A stretch of DNA of 64,000 nt from Spirosoma rhododendri (GTDB lineage: Bacteria; Bacteroidota; Bacteroidia; Cytophagales; Spirosomataceae), in contig NZ_CP051677.1 in assembly GCF_012849055.1 (NCBI RefSeq), positions 1,688,501 to 1,752,500 on the forward strand, in the 5' to 3' direction. The notes under the pieces were generated by a model that saw only the letters and a list, made by a program, of their open reading frames with translations, searched no databases and had not been told where the DNA came from. Of this stretch, positions 8,655 to 18,709 are shown piece after piece (position 1 is the stretch's first letter; every line of letters starts with the position of its first letter). The position numbers and the translations under genes were made by a program.

Positions 8655-10709
8655 CTAACTGCGTGTTACACCAATTTTTCCCAACAAAACCGCCAGCCCA
8701 ACAAACGCCAGCGCGCCGAGGGCCATGTAGCCACCGTTGCCCAGCGCGCCCGCCAGCGCCGGTTCCAGCGTCAGCGATGTCAGCGCATTGTACATCGATT
8801 CGTTGACTGACAGCAGCGCAACGGCTACTCCGGCTAGTGCCCCGCCCGCCACCAGCCCCGTCGCGAACAGGCTGCCCCGACCTAGGTCTGCATCCTCCTC
8901 AACCCGGCCGGTGCGCTTCATATTCCAGTCGACAAACGCTTTGACCAGACCACCCGCGAAGATGGGCAGCGTAGTCGACAGCGGCAGATACAACCCAACC
9001 GCGAAGGCCAGCGCACTGACGCCACAGAGTTCAAATACAAAAGCGATGAACGCGCCCACCAGCACAAACTGCCAGTCGAGGTTGAACGAAAGCAGCCCCT
9101 TGATGAGCGTTGCCATGAGCGTACCCTGCGGAGCCGGAAACTTGTCGGAACCGATAGCGTGGGTGATACCCTGCGCCAGCAGATCGGGCGTGGGCGTGTC
9201 GAGAATTTTGACTGTCGCGCCTACCACCAGCGACGACACGATAACGCCGATGAACAGGGCCATCTGCTGGTATTTCGGCGTCGCCCCGACGAGGTAGCCC
9301 GTTTTCAAATCCTGCGACGTAGCCCCCGCGTTGGCCGCTGCTACGCAGATCATGCTGCCCACTACCAGTACCGCCGGTTCGTAGACTCGGCCCGTTAGCC
9401 CGAAGCCGATAAATACCAGTGCCGTTCCCATGATCGTCGCGATGGTCATCCCCGATACCGGCGACGAACTCGACCCGATCAGACCTACGATGCGGCTGGC
9501 CACGGTGACAAAGAAAAAGCCGAACACGATCACCAGCACCGCGATCAGGGCTTTGGTCAGGAACGAATCGCCGGGGATTTGCGGCAGGATGACCATCAAC
9601 GCAATCAACACGATACTTCCGATCAATACGATTCGCACGCTCAGGTCCTGCTCCGTGCGGACGGTTCGCTGACTCTCGCTCAACTGTTCCTCCGTCTCCA
9701 TCGCCACCACCGATGACCGGCTGAAACTTTGTTTAAACGAAGAGACGATTGTCGGGATGGTTTTGAGCAATGTCATAAAGCCCCCCGCCGTCACGGCTCC
9801 CGCGCCGATCTGCCGGATATAGGCCCGGTAAATAGCCGCTGCATTGTCGGCGAAGGCGTGCGTCTGCGGGTTCCAGCCACCCGGCCCGCCCGCCGTTTGC
9901 AGGTTCGTCAGATACCCCAGCTTTTGCAGTTGCAGCGCAATGGTATCGCCCGGCACCACCGACGCCAGCAACGGAATCAGCCCCAGCCACGCCAGAATAC
10001 CCCCACCCACCAGCACCGCCGAAATGCGAAACCCGATGATGTAGCCCACGCCCAGATACTCCGGCGTAATCTCCCCAGCGACCTGCGCCGACGGAAAATA
10101 GCGGTTCGTTTGTTTCGTTGCCCAGACCGGTGCTTCGGCGATCAGGTGCAGCACTTTTTGCAGAAAGGCGTAGACCAAAGCCGCCCCCAGCCCCTGGTAA
10201 GCCGTTTTGGCAAAGTCGCCCCCGCGTTCGCCCGCGATCAGCACCGACGCGCAGGCCGTTCCTTCGGGGTAGGGGAGCGTACCGTGTTCCTGTACGATCA
10301 GCGACCGACGCAGTGGAATCATCATCAGCGTCCCGACCAGCCCACCTAGAATGGAAAGCGTCAGAATCGTCCAGTAATTGAAGAAGTCGGCACCGATACC
10401 ATTGGTCAAAAAGAGGAACCCCGGCATCGTAAACACTACCCCCGACGCGATACTTTCGCCCGCCGAGCCGGTCGTCTGGATGATGTTGTTTTCCAGAATG
10501 GTCGTGTTCAGAAACCGCCGACCCAGCGAAATGGCCAGCACCGCAATGGGTATCGACGCGGACACCGACAATCCGGCTTTCAGCGATAGATAGACCGTTG
10601 CTGCCCCGAACAGCACACCAAATACAGCTCCGGTAATAATAGCTTTGAGGGTGAACTCGGCGGGCGATTCGGCCGCGGGAATAAAGGGTTTATGGTCAGA
10701 CGTAGTCAT
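8655..10709 (-). CDS. OPT-family oligopeptide transporter
   Basis: A 684-residue integral membrane protein with about 15 hydrophobic segments. It carries the OPT family hallmark LPYPEGTACA in the first third, preceded by the helix NYWTILTLSILGGLVGT and the basic PLRRSLIVQ segment. OPT proteins of this bacterial type import oligopeptides or metal-ligand complexes by secondary transport; the substrate is not visible. I chose the ATG at 10709 (MTTSDHKPF), since the longer frame from 10760 adds an unlikely N terminus. The GC-rich minus-strand gene stands alone, next to the divergent tRNA-Gly gene. Confidence 0.9.
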   Translation of the reverse strand: MTTSDHKPFIPAAESPAEFTLKAIITGAVFGVLFGAATVYLSLKAGLSVSASIPIAVLAISLGRRFLNTTILENNIIQTTGSAGESIASGVVFTMPGFLFLTNGIGADFFNYWTILTLSILGGLVGTLMMIPLRRSLIVQEHGTLPYPEGTACASVLIAGERGGDFAKTAYQGLGAALVYAFLQKVLHLIAEAPVWATKQTNRYFPSAQVAGEITPEYLGVGYIIGFRISAVLVGGGILAWLGLIPLLASVVPGDTIALQLQKLGYLTNLQTAGGPGGWNPQTHAFADNAAAIYRAYIRQIGAGAVTAGGFMTLLKTIPTIVSSFKQSFSRSSVVAMETEEQLSESQRTVRTEQDLSVRIVLIGSIVLIALMVILPQIPGDSFLTKALIAVLVIVFGFFFVTVASRIVGLIGSSSSPVSGMTIATIMGTALVFIGFGLTGRVYEPAVLVVGSMICVAAANAGATSQDLKTGYLVGATPKYQQMALFIGVIVSSLVVGATVKILDTPTPDLLAQGITHAIGSDKFPAPQGTLMATLIKGLLSFNLDWQFVLVGAFIAFVFELCGVSALAFAVGLYLPLSTTLPIFAGGLVKAFVDWNMKRTGRVEEDADLGRGSLFATGLVAGGALAGVAVALLSVNESMYNALTSLTLEPALAGALGNGGYMALGALAFVGLAVLLGKIGVTRS

Positions 10710-10784
10710 GAGCGGGGTAAGAGCGGTCAGGATGGGGAAACTACGAAGCCCGGCGCACAATGCATAAACTTTCCCGCCTTCCGC

Positions 10785-10815
10785 TTGACATTTCCCGGCT
10801 TTCGTGCCACATTTG
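10785..10815 (+). promoter_or_regulatory. Probable promoter of tRNA-Gly
   Basis: TTG at 10785-10787 and CACATTTG at 10808-10815 (one mismatch to the Bacteroidota -7 box TAnnTTTG) are 20 nt apart. The box ends 9 nt before the tRNA 5' end. Confidence 0.5.
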
Positions 10816-10824
10816 CTTACCCAA

Positions 10825-10897
10825 GCGGGAGTAGCTCAGTTGGTAGAGCGGCAGCTTCCCAAGCTGCAGGCCGTGGGTTCGAGACCCATTTCCCGCT
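10825..10897 (+). tRNA. tRNA-Gly (anticodon CCC)
   Basis: A 73-nt cloverleaf. Acceptor GCGGGAG pairs with TTCCCGC (one G-T pair) and the discriminator is T, as usual for bacterial tRNA-Gly. The D arm is GCTC/GAGC, the anticodon stem GCAGC/GCTGC encloses TTCCCAA (anticodon CCC, reading GGG), and the T arm is GTGGG TTCGAGA CCCAT. No 3' CCA is encoded. A terminator follows, and an accessory toxin-antitoxin pair lies just downstream. Confidence 0.97.
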
Positions 10898-10917
10898 CAT
10901 AAGCAGTACACAACGAT

Positions 10918-10952
10918 CAGGCACTTACAATCAAACGTAGGTGCCTGTTTTT
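10918..10952 (+). terminator. Intrinsic terminator of tRNA-Gly
   Basis: An 11-bp stem, CAGGCACTTAC at 10918-10928 with GTAGGTGCCTG at 10937-10947 (one G-T pair), is followed by a T run at 10948-10952. Confidence 0.8.
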
Positions 10953-11053
10953 CTTTGTATCAGTATCTGGTTTATTCGCTGACGTTATGCTGTTCTACCG
11001 TCAGCATGGGGTATTGCATTGGCGGACTATCTGTTGCTCATCAATCTGTATGT

Positions 11054-11695
11054 ATGATTATGTTCCCCTGGCTTACGCCGGAAAATGGTTTTATATTCCG
11101 TATTATGGTGCTAACCAATTTGGCTCATGTACTGGAGCACGGGGTAGCTTGTAGGAACTGCCATCATCTGGTGCAGCAATCAGACTTCGTGACTATTGGC
11201 GAAGACGACATTATCAAAAAGCGGGATGTCCGGCGTGTTAGTTGCGAGCCATTCGGCGTGTTGGCTGACTATGTACCCTTCTACTTCGCGCCCCGATCAC
11301 CGATGCTCTCAAAGATTACGCATACCAATTCACGAGTCAAAGAAGAAGTTATTTACATCGTCAGCAAAGTTTCAGTGGTAGCGAAAGCGGGCATTCCTTT
11401 TGCTTTTTCGGATGGACATGCGCTCATGGACTTTAGTCGGTTCAGTAATCAACTGGCAGAACTGTCGATGATTGATTGGGAAGTCATGCGGTCCAAGTAC
11501 TGGAACCCGACTTCACAAGACAATGATCGTCGCCGACGACGCATGGCCGAGTTCATGGTCCATCAGTATTTTCCGGTCGATTGCATCCGGGCCATTGTCG
11601 TGGCGAATGAAGCGGTAGCGCAGGCCGTTCAACAGCAATTAGATAACTTTGCAAGTCAGATTCCGGTTAGAATTCAACCAGACTGGTACTTTTAA
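11054..11695 (+). CDS. darT: DarT: DNA ADP-ribosyltransferase toxin
   Basis: A 213-residue DarT (formerly DUF4433) toxin. Family proteins transfer ADP-ribose from NAD to thymidine bases in single-stranded DNA and block replication. The DarT pattern is clear: FRI..LTNLAHVLEHG near the start, KKRDVR, DYVPFYFAPRSPML (71-84), FSDGHA (His122) and RRRMAEFMVH with the catalytic-position Glu166. The ATG at 11054 (or 11060) is preferred because the longer frame from 10955 adds about 33 residues not expected in DarT. DarG starts 6 nt after the stop. The toxin looks intact, so the antitoxin should be needed for viability. Confidence 0.9.
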   Translation: MIMFPWLTPENGFIFRIMVLTNLAHVLEHGVACRNCHHLVQQSDFVTIGEDDIIKKRDVRRVSCEPFGVLADYVPFYFAPRSPMLSKITHTNSRVKEEVIYIVSKVSVVAKAGIPFAFSDGHALMDFSRFSNQLAELSMIDWEVMRSKYWNPTSQDNDRRRRRMAEFMVHQYFPVDCIRAIVVANEAVAQAVQQQLDNFASQIPVRIQPDWYF

Positions 11696-11701
11696 GCTTA
11701 T

Positions 11702-12760
11702 ATGCCGATCACCTACAAAACCGGAAATCTGCTCGCCGAAACGGTCGATGCACTGGTCAATACCGTCAATACGGTAGGGGTTATGGGGAAAGGTGTGGCC
11801 CTGCAATTTAAAGACAAATACTACGACAATTACTTACGCTATAAAGAGGCTTGCGCGCGGGGAGAGGTAGTAGTGGGGCAGATGTTTATTACAGAAACCG
11901 GCCTGCTGACACCCAAGTACATCGTCAATTTTCCGACAAAAGAGCATTGGAAGGGCTTTTCCAAGCTAAGCTATATCGAGCACGGCTTGGATGACTTGGT
12001 CAGCGAAATTACCCGTCTAGACATCCGGTCGATTGCCATGCCCCCACTGGGAAGCGGTAATGGCGGTTTGCAGTGGAGCGTCGTTAAACCACTCATTTTA
12101 GATAAAGTAAAGGCGCTGCCCGACGTCGACATCATTATTTACGAACCATCCGACGCTGCCTATCAAACTCCCCGCGCCCGTACAAAGCCAGCCCCTCCCC
12201 TTACTCCGTTGCGGGCCATCGTACTGAATGGGTTAATTCGTTATAAAGAGCTTGGTTATGATCTGACACTGCTGGAAATTCAGAAGATTGTCTACCTGCT
12301 GCAACGGCTAGGGCTGAAGTTTGACCGAAATCTGGTATTTGAGCGGCATAAGTACGGACCGTATGCCTCTAAACTGCGATATGCGTTAAACGATTTGGAC
12401 GGTTACTATCTGACGGGTATGAAACAGAATGAGGCTGGCCCATTCGATACATTGCAGATTAATCCAGAAAAGATCGGTCAGATACGGGATTATATTCAGA
12501 CGGATTGCACGCCCGAACAGCGGCAGGCTCAGCACCAACTGCACAGCCTGATCGATGGATTCGAGTCCCCCCTGGGTATGGAACTGCTGGCCACGGTCGA
12601 CATGATACTCGATGAGCAGCCCGAAACACGTTTCAATGTTTCCCTGCTGCATCAGGCCGTTGCCAATTGGAATCAGCGAAAAGCCACGCTGATGAAGCCC
12701 GAATACATCGCCGTTACCGTAGATCGGTTGAGACGGTACGAGAACGCTTTGTATCATTAG
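11702..12760 (+). CDS. darG: DarG: macrodomain antitoxin of DarT
   Basis: A 352-residue two-domain antitoxin. Residues 1-150 form a macrodomain with the ADP-ribose loop NTVGVMGKGVALQFK, NFPTKEHWKGFSK (Lys80, the number given for the catalytic lysine of Thermus aquaticus DarG) and PPLGSGNGGLQW. It removes the ADP-ribose that DarT adds to DNA. After a Pro-rich linker, residues 170-352 form the C-terminal domain with KYGPYASKLRYAL, similar to DUF4065/Panacea proteins. In characterised DarG this region binds DarT directly. The order darT-darG with a 6-nt gap is the usual operon. Confidence 0.92.
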   Translation: MPITYKTGNLLAETVDALVNTVNTVGVMGKGVALQFKDKYYDNYLRYKEACARGEVVVGQMFITETGLLTPKYIVNFPTKEHWKGFSKLSYIEHGLDDLVSEITRLDIRSIAMPPLGSGNGGLQWSVVKPLILDKVKALPDVDIIIYEPSDAAYQTPRARTKPAPPLTPLRAIVLNGLIRYKELGYDLTLLEIQKIVYLLQRLGLKFDRNLVFERHKYGPYASKLRYALNDLDGYYLTGMKQNEAGPFDTLQINPEKIGQIRDYIQTDCTPEQRQAQHQLHSLIDGFESPLGMELLATVDMILDEQPETRFNVSLLHQAVANWNQRKATLMKPEYIAVTVDRLRRYENALYH

Positions 12761-12767
12761 AAGGCCG

Positions 12768-15305
12768 TCAACCATCCAGCGAATTCAGATACAGCTTCAG
12801 ATATGGAGCGGTTCGGCTGGCCGTACTGGCCGCTACGTCTGTGGGTGTGCCCTGCGCGACGATGTGGCCGCCTTCGTCGCCGGCCCCCGGCCCCATGTCG
12901 ATAACCCAGTCGCTGGCGGAAACGACCCGCATGGTGTGCTCAACGACGACGACCGTATTACCGCCGTTGACCAGGCTGCTTAGTTGAACCAGTAGCCGGT
13001 CGACGTCGGCGGGGTGTAAGCCGGTGGTTGGTTCGTCGAGGATGTACAGCGTGGCCCCGTTGCTGGTGCGCTGGAGTTCCGTTGCCAGTTTGATACGCTG
13101 CGCTTCCCCACCCGATAGTTCAGTCGCGGGCTGACCCAGCCGCAAATACCCCAAACCCACATCGTGCAGTACCGTCAATGGGCGTCGTATCGTGGGGTCG
13201 TCGCTGAAAAAATCGATGGCGGCATCGACCGTCAGGTTGAGTACGTCGGCGATGGTTTTGTCGCGGTAGCGGATCGCCAGCGTCTGGTCGTTATAGCGTG
13301 CACCGTGACAGACCGGGCAGGGCGAATACACGCTCGGTAGAAACAGCAGTTCGACCATCACGAAACCTTCACCCTGACAGTGCGGGCAGCGGCCTTTGGC
13401 GACGTTGAACGAAAATTGCCCCGCGTCGTACCCGGCTTTCTGCGCGGCCGGGGTAGCCGCAAACAGCTTGCGGACGTTGTCGAACAGGCCGGTGTAGGTG
13501 GCCATGTTGGAGCGGGGGGTACGGCCAATCGGCTTCTGATCGACCTGCACCAGCCGTTTGATCCGCTGGATATCACCACCCAACTGTCCGCTCGTGGTGA
13601 CTGGGCCAGGTTCATCCGATGTATCGTCATCATCGGCAGGTAGTGACTGCCCCAGATAACGGGCGACTAGTTCGACCAGCGCCTGACTGATCAGCGTCGA
13701 TTTTCCCGACCCCGACACGCCAGTAACAGTCGTCAGTACCCCCAGCGGTATAGCCACGTCCAGCGACTGTAGGTTGTTACGGCTGATGTTGGTTAGCTGT
13801 ACGTGGCCGGTGGGTATTCGGAGGGTGTGGCCAACGTGGGCGTTGCCGGTAGCGAAGAGATAAGGCCGTGTCTGTGATGAGTTGATTTCGGCCAGACCCG
13901 CTGGTGGGCCACTATACAGAATTTCGCCCCCCAGCGAACCGGCACCCGGTCCCACGTCGACCAGCCAGTCGGCCTGCCGGATCACATCCAGGTTGTGCTC
14001 AACCACGAATAGCGAGTTTCCGGCCCGCTTCAACCCCGCCAATGCCGCTAGCAATGCTTTGGTGTCGGACGGATGCAGCCCCGCCGAGGGTTCATCAAGT
14101 ACGTACACGACGCCGAACAGATTTGAATACAGTTGCGTAGATAGCCGCAGCCGTTGGAGTTCGCCCGGCGATAGGGTAGGGGTGCTGCGTTCCAGCGACA
14201 AATACCCTAGCCCCAGATCGAGCAGAACGGCAAGTCGGGCCACCAGATCTGCCGTAATGCGCCGGATCACTTCGGCCTGTTCGGGTGGCGTTTGGCGGTA
14301 CCTGTCGGCCTGCCCATCGGCGTAGGGTTGTAGCAGGCTGGTCAGGCGTTTGAGCGGTAGCTCGGAGAAATCGGCGATGTCGAGTTCGGCAAACGTAACC
14401 CGCAGCGAATCGGGCTGGAGTCGTTTGCCGTGGCAGGTCGGGCAGGTGGTGTGAAGCATGTAGGCCGACACCCGCTTTTTCATCTGCTGACTCTGCGTGT
14501 TGGCAAACGTATGCAGCACGTGCCGCCGGGCACTGCTGAACGTACCCATATAGTCTGGCGGCTGTTTCCGCTTGAGTGCCCGCTGCGTTTGCTCAGGGGT
14601 GTAGCCAGGATAGACGGGAACGGTGGGCTGCTCGTCGGTAAATAGGATCCAGTCGCGCTGCTCCTTCGGCAGGTCGCGCCAGGGCCGGTCGACGTCGTAG
14701 CCCAGCGATACCAGAATGTCGCGCAGGTTCTGCCCACCCCACGCCTGCGGCCACGCGGCAACGGCCCGCTGCCGGATCGTCAGCGACGGGTCGGGCACCA
14801 TCGATTCTTCCGTAACCGAGTAAATACTGCCCGTGCCGTGACAGGTGGGGCAGGCACCCTGGGGCGTGTTGGGCGAAAACGATTCGGCGTACAAAATACC
14901 CAGCCCCGGCGGGTAATGCCCAGCCCGCGAATACAGCATCCTGACCAGGTTCGACAGCGTGGTGACGCTACCCACCGACGAGCGGGTCGTCGGCTGACCG
15001 CGCTGTTGTTGCAGGGCAACGGCCGGTGGTAACCCATCGATACTGTCGACTTCGGGAACGGCCATCTGGTTGAACAGCCGCCTAGTATAGGGCGATACCG
15101 ACTCCAGGTACCGGCGCTGGGCTTCGGCGTAGAGCGTCCCGAACGCCAGCGACGATTTACCCGACCCCGATACGCCGGTGAACACGACGAGTGCATCGCG
15201 GGGAATGGCTACGTCGACGTTTTTCAGATTGTGCTGGCGAGCCCCGCGAACGTGAATGAACTGGTCGTCGGCGAAGGATTCAGATTGCGGTGGGGTGTTA
15301 GGCAT
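12768..15305 (-). CDS. uvrA2: UvrA2-type ABC ATPase lacking the UvrB-binding domain
   Basis: An 845-residue tandem ABC ATPase of the UvrA family. Visible are Walker [11 protein letters not shown] (43-52), a second Walker [10 protein letters not shown], two signatures ([11 protein letters not shown], which has Pro where Gly is usual, and [11 protein letters not shown]), Walker [12 protein letters not shown] and [11 protein letters not shown], and zinc modules [14 protein letters not shown] and CPHCQG...CPVCHG. After [13 protein letters not shown] the roughly 100-residue UvrB-interaction domain of normal UvrA is missing, which is the mark of the shorter UvrA2/DrrC class linked to DNA-damage or drug tolerance. 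Convergent with darG, 7 nt apart. Confidence 0.9.
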   Translation of the reverse strand: MPNTPPQSESFADDQFIHVRGARQHNLKNVDVAIPRDALVVFTGVSGSGKSSLAFGTLYAEAQRRYLESVSPYTRRLFNQMAVPEVDSIDGLPPAVALQQQRGQPTTRSSVGSVTTLSNLVRMLYSRAGHYPPGLGILYAESFSPNTPQGACPTCHGTGSIYSVTEESMVPDPSLTIRQRAVAAWPQAWGGQNLRDILVSLGYDVDRPWRDLPKEQRDWILFTDEQPTVPVYPGYTPEQTQRALKRKQPPDYMGTFSSARRHVLHTFANTQSQQMKKRVSAYMLHTTCPTCHGKRLQPDSLRVTFAELDIADFSELPLKRLTSLLQPYADGQADRYRQTPPEQAEVIRRITADLVARLAVLLDLGLGYLSLERSTPTLSPGELQRLRLSTQLYSNLFGVVYVLDEPSAGLHPSDTKALLAALAGLKRAGNSLFVVEHNLDVIRQADWLVDVGPGAGSLGGEILYSGPPAGLAEINSSQTRPYLFATGNAHVGHTLRIPTGHVQLTNISRNNLQSLDVAIPLGVLTTVTGVSGSGKSTLISQALVELVARYLGQSLPADDDDTSDEPGPVTTSGQLGGDIQRIKRLVQVDQKPIGRTPRSNMATYTGLFDNVRKLFAATPAAQKAGYDAGQFSFNVAKGRCPHCQGEGFVMVELLFLPSVYSPCPVCHGARYNDQTLAIRYRDKTIADVLNLTVDAAIDFFSDDPTIRRPLTVLHDVGLGYLRLGQPATELSGGEAQRIKLATELQRTSNGATLYILDEPTTGLHPADVDRLLVQLSSLVNGGNTVVVVEHTMRVVSASDWVIDMGPGAGDEGGHIVAQGTPTDVAASTASRTAPYLKLYLNSLDG

Positions 15306-15819
15306 ACGTTGAGTTGAGTAGCTGGCAGGCGACCCGGACGGGTAGCGTTGCTGATTGGAAGAACCGGTGCGGGGCGCTATGGTTCATAACCCGGCGCGGG
15401 AGCGGGGTAAAACCAGACCGTAATTGGGTAGAGCTGCTTTTTAATTTGGCGAATGGTCGCTATTGGCAAAACTATTGACTGGCCGGACGGGGCTCTTGTC
15501 GACGGAATAATACAACCCCTGTCTGTTGATTCAACGTGCGCTCCGGTGCTCTTTTTCTACTGGTAAGTCGCTCGATGAGACCGTCAACTCGGTGAAATGG
15601 GGCGAATGCCTGAGTAAGCGGTCGGCTGGCAACCGGGCCGGTTGCTGGTGGTCAGAAGGTGAGTGGATGGATGTCGGTCGGTATAGTTTTTGGCTGGCGG
15701 AGCAAGGGTCAGCCAAACGCTGACATAGACTACTTTATCCATCGGAAAGTTGTTGCGCCGGTCGTGCCGCTGTTAGCAGCGCCCATACAGCCGACAGCTT
15801 TCGTTAATGACTACCATCG
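15306..15819. other. 514-bp intergenic region without a convincing gene
   Basis: This lies between the divergent starts of the UvrA2 gene and the beta-helix gene. It holds only short frames with poor codon use, such as a TTG-initiated one at 15526-15723. I see no tRNA, strong hairpin or good TAnnTTTG box. It presumably contains the promoters of both neighbours. Confidence 0.6.
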
Positions 15820-18558
15820 ATGCCAACGTTTCCCTACCGTACCCGGCTACTGACTCCTGTATGCTCAGTTCTTCTGCTCGGGACCATTAGTAGTTCATTC
15901 GTCAGCCACGCACAAACCACTTACTACGTCGCCAGTTCGGGGCGCGATACGAACGATGGCAAATCTGCCGGGTCGCCATTTCAGTCTGTCAGTCGGGCTA
16001 GTCAGCTTGCCTTGCAGCCGGGCGATCAGGTGCTGTTCCGCCGGGGCGATACGTTTGCCGGTACACTAACCATCAATCAGTTGGGTACGGACGGAAAGCC
16101 GATTGTCGTCGATGCGTACGGGTCGGGGGCGAAGCCGATTCTAACGGGGGCGGTGCCTGTCGGCAACTGGACCAGCGTAGGCAATAACGTCTGGCAGGCA
16201 GGCTGCGCTACTTGCGGGAACAGTGTGGCGGGTGTGTATAGCAACGGGACGGCGCTGCCGTTGGGGCGTTATCCCAATCTGTCAGCGGCTACCAAAGGCT
16301 ATCTGACAGTACAATCGCACAACGGGAAAACGCAGTTAACCAGTCAGCAGGGCCTTCCCGCCAGCTTTGCGGGGGGCGAAGCCGTGATCCGGCCTGTGCA
16401 CTGGATACTCGACCGGGCAACCATTACCGGGCAAAGCGGCAATACGCTCCAGCTCAGTTACACCAGTAATTACACGCCCACCGATGGCTGGGGATTTTTT
16501 ATTCAGAACCACCCGGCCACGCTCGATCAAGTGGGCGAGTGGTACTATAACCCGTCGACCAGAACGATCCAGTTGTTCGATAACCAGAGCAACCCCAACG
16601 GCCGGACGATTACCGCAACGGTCAGTGATGGACTTACGTTAAACGGAGCGTCGTACGTTACGGTCCGTAACATGCAGATCACGCAGACGCAGACGGCGGG
16701 TATACGAGCGACGAACAGTAACAATCTAACATTCTCAGGGGTCGAGATAACCAACGCCGGTACCGACGGTATCGTGCTGACCGGGTCGGGGAGCGGGGTG
16801 CTGATCGATAACTGTCGGGTCGTAGATGTGAATAACAACGGTGTTGCGGTAAGCAGCTACGCAAATTTCACCTGCCGGGGTACGACTATTCAGCGCATCG
16901 GGCTGGTACCGGGTCGGGGCGGTAGTGGCGATGGGCAGTACGTCGGCCTGCAAACCCACGGAGCGAATACGCTGATCGAAAACAATGTCGTTGACAACAT
17001 CGGCTACAACGCTATCACGTTTACAAGGGGTACAACTATCCAGCGAAATCTGATTTCCAGTTACTGCATGGCCAAAGGTGACGGAGGAGGCATATACACC
17101 TGGAACGGTAACGGACAGTCGCAGAGTAATATGCGTATTCTGTCGAACATTGTGTATGCCGGGAACGGGCCGTGGGAAGGTACGTCGTACAAAAGCAACA
17201 CGTCCGCCCACGGCATCTACCTCGACGACTGCACCGCCAACGCCGAAGTAACCGGCAATACCGTATTCAACTGCTACGGCTACGGAATTTACCTGCATGG
17301 TACGTCCAACATTACGCTGACAAATAATACGTCGTTTGGCAATAACGAAACGCAACTGGCACTGATGCACAACGGAGGTAGCTGTCCGATGCGCAACAAT
17401 ATCGTGCAGAACAATGCGCTGGTCAGCCGTACCGCCAGTCAGCTGGTGGCCAAATACGAGTCGAATGCCAACGACCTGTTGAGTTACGGTACGTTTGACA
17501 AGAACGTGTACGCGCGTCCGGCCAATGATGCCGGAAAGATCCTGACGGTCGTTAATAACACAACGGGTGCGCTGCTTCAGCTGTGGCAGTGGCAAAGTCA
17601 GTACACAAAAGATGGTAGCTCGCTAAATAGTCCGGCTGCATACATCAAGTCCGGCAATTCGGCTGAGTACATCAAATTCTACTGCAATACGTCGGCCGGG
17701 ACTATCTCTGTACCGCTGGATGGTAATTACATCGATGGCTGGAATAAAGCTTACACAGGACAGGCAACGTTACCCCCGTTTTCGTCGCTGATACTGTTTC
17801 GCGCCAACGACGGAACGACCAATCCCGTCTACTTGTCAGACCTCAACTGGATTGGTATGAGCAACGGTTACGGCCCCGCCGAGCGCGATCGCAGCAACGG
17901 AAATACCGGCGACAACGATGGTACAACGCTGAGACTTAATGGAGTTACGTATGAAAAAGGACTAGGCTGCCACGCCAACTCCGACATTATGTATAATCTC
18001 GCCGGGCGCTACCGCACATTTCTGACCGATATTGGTATCGACGACGAAGTGGGCAACACTAGCTGCGGGTCTGTCATTTTTCGGGTATACGCCGATAATG
18101 CACTCATCTACGACAGCGGTGCTATGGGCCCCACTTCGCCTACTAAATCACTGAGTCTGGATGTACGCGGAAAGCAGATTCTCCGGTTAATGGTTCTCAA
18201 CAACGGCGACGGGTGTGGCGACCACGGCGATTGGGCCGGTGCGCGGCTGGTCGCGTCGGGTAGCCCCCGTATCGGCGCGGAGGTGCTGTCTGAATCCCGC
18301 GAACCGGCAGCGGTATCGATCTATCCCGTACCGGCTAAAGACGAAATCTGGCTGCGGTATCAGGCCGAAGTCAATGGCGAAGCCGTTGTCGAACTGCTGG
18401 ATATGCAGGCCCGCCCGGTGCTGAAGAAAACGCATCAGGCTGTAGTCGGTGAAAACGTCGTTCGAGTACCGGTAAGCGACGTACAGCGGGGTAGCTACCT
18501 GCTCATGCTGCAACAGGGTGTACTGCGTGTTACCAAACGAGTGTTGCTGACCGATTAA
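15820..18558 (+). CDS. Exported beta-helix/NPCBM protein with T9SS sorting domain
   Basis: A 912-residue secreted protein. A signal peptide ends near residue 32 (SHAQ). Residues 35-100 open with YYVASSGRDTNDGKSAGSPF, the usual start of right-handed parallel beta-helix enzymes and adhesins, and Asn-rich coils (NNVVDN, GNTVFNCYGYG, LTNNTSFGNN) run to about residue 545. An NPCBM-like carbohydrate-binding module follows at about 665-815 (VYLSDLNW, YEKGLGCHANSDIMYNL, FRVYADNALIYDSG). The last 85 residues (VSIYPVPAKDEIWLRY to the end) are a type IX secretion C-terminal sorting domain. It probably binds or cleaves a polysaccharide outside the cell; catalytic residues cannot be assigned. Confidence 0.87.
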   Translation: MPTFPYRTRLLTPVCSVLLLGTISSSFVSHAQTTYYVASSGRDTNDGKSAGSPFQSVSRASQLALQPGDQVLFRRGDTFAGTLTINQLGTDGKPIVVDAYGSGAKPILTGAVPVGNWTSVGNNVWQAGCATCGNSVAGVYSNGTALPLGRYPNLSAATKGYLTVQSHNGKTQLTSQQGLPASFAGGEAVIRPVHWILDRATITGQSGNTLQLSYTSNYTPTDGWGFFIQNHPATLDQVGEWYYNPSTRTIQLFDNQSNPNGRTITATVSDGLTLNGASYVTVRNMQITQTQTAGIRATNSNNLTFSGVEITNAGTDGIVLTGSGSGVLIDNCRVVDVNNNGVAVSSYANFTCRGTTIQRIGLVPGRGGSGDGQYVGLQTHGANTLIENNVVDNIGYNAITFTRGTTIQRNLISSYCMAKGDGGGIYTWNGNGQSQSNMRILSNIVYAGNGPWEGTSYKSNTSAHGIYLDDCTANAEVTGNTVFNCYGYGIYLHGTSNITLTNNTSFGNNETQLALMHNGGSCPMRNNIVQNNALVSRTASQLVAKYESNANDLLSYGTFDKNVYARPANDAGKILTVVNNTTGALLQLWQWQSQYTKDGSSLNSPAAYIKSGNSAEYIKFYCNTSAGTISVPLDGNYIDGWNKAYTGQATLPPFSSLILFRANDGTTNPVYLSDLNWIGMSNGYGPAERDRSNGNTGDNDGTTLRLNGVTYEKGLGCHANSDIMYNLAGRYRTFLTDIGIDDEVGNTSCGSVIFRVYADNALIYDSGAMGPTSPTKSLSLDVRGKQILRLMVLNNGDGCGDHGDWAGARLVASGSPRIGAEVLSESREPAAVSIYPVPAKDEIWLRYQAEVNGEAVVELLDMQARPVLKKTHQAVVGENVVRVPVSDVQRGSYLLMLQQGVLRVTKRVLLTD

Positions 18559-18709
18559 GTGGCTGGCTACCGATCTGGCGCGTGATTCGGGAGGTTTATT
18601 ACCCACCCGAAGCGTTTTGCCCGCTATTTCATATACCATATCAATACGTTCATCCCCCGGCCCACATCTGCCTTTGCACTGGTCGGGGGATTTTGTTTAC
18701 TTAGGGTAT

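Noticed and set aside
10825..12768. Integrative element with att sites around tRNA-Gly
   Set aside because: No integrase and no direct repeat of the tRNA 3' end found downstream.
15526..15723. 65-codon frame in the gap before the beta-helix gene
   Set aside because: TTG start, Cys/Trp-rich odd composition, no recognisable pattern and an equal-length frame on the other strand.
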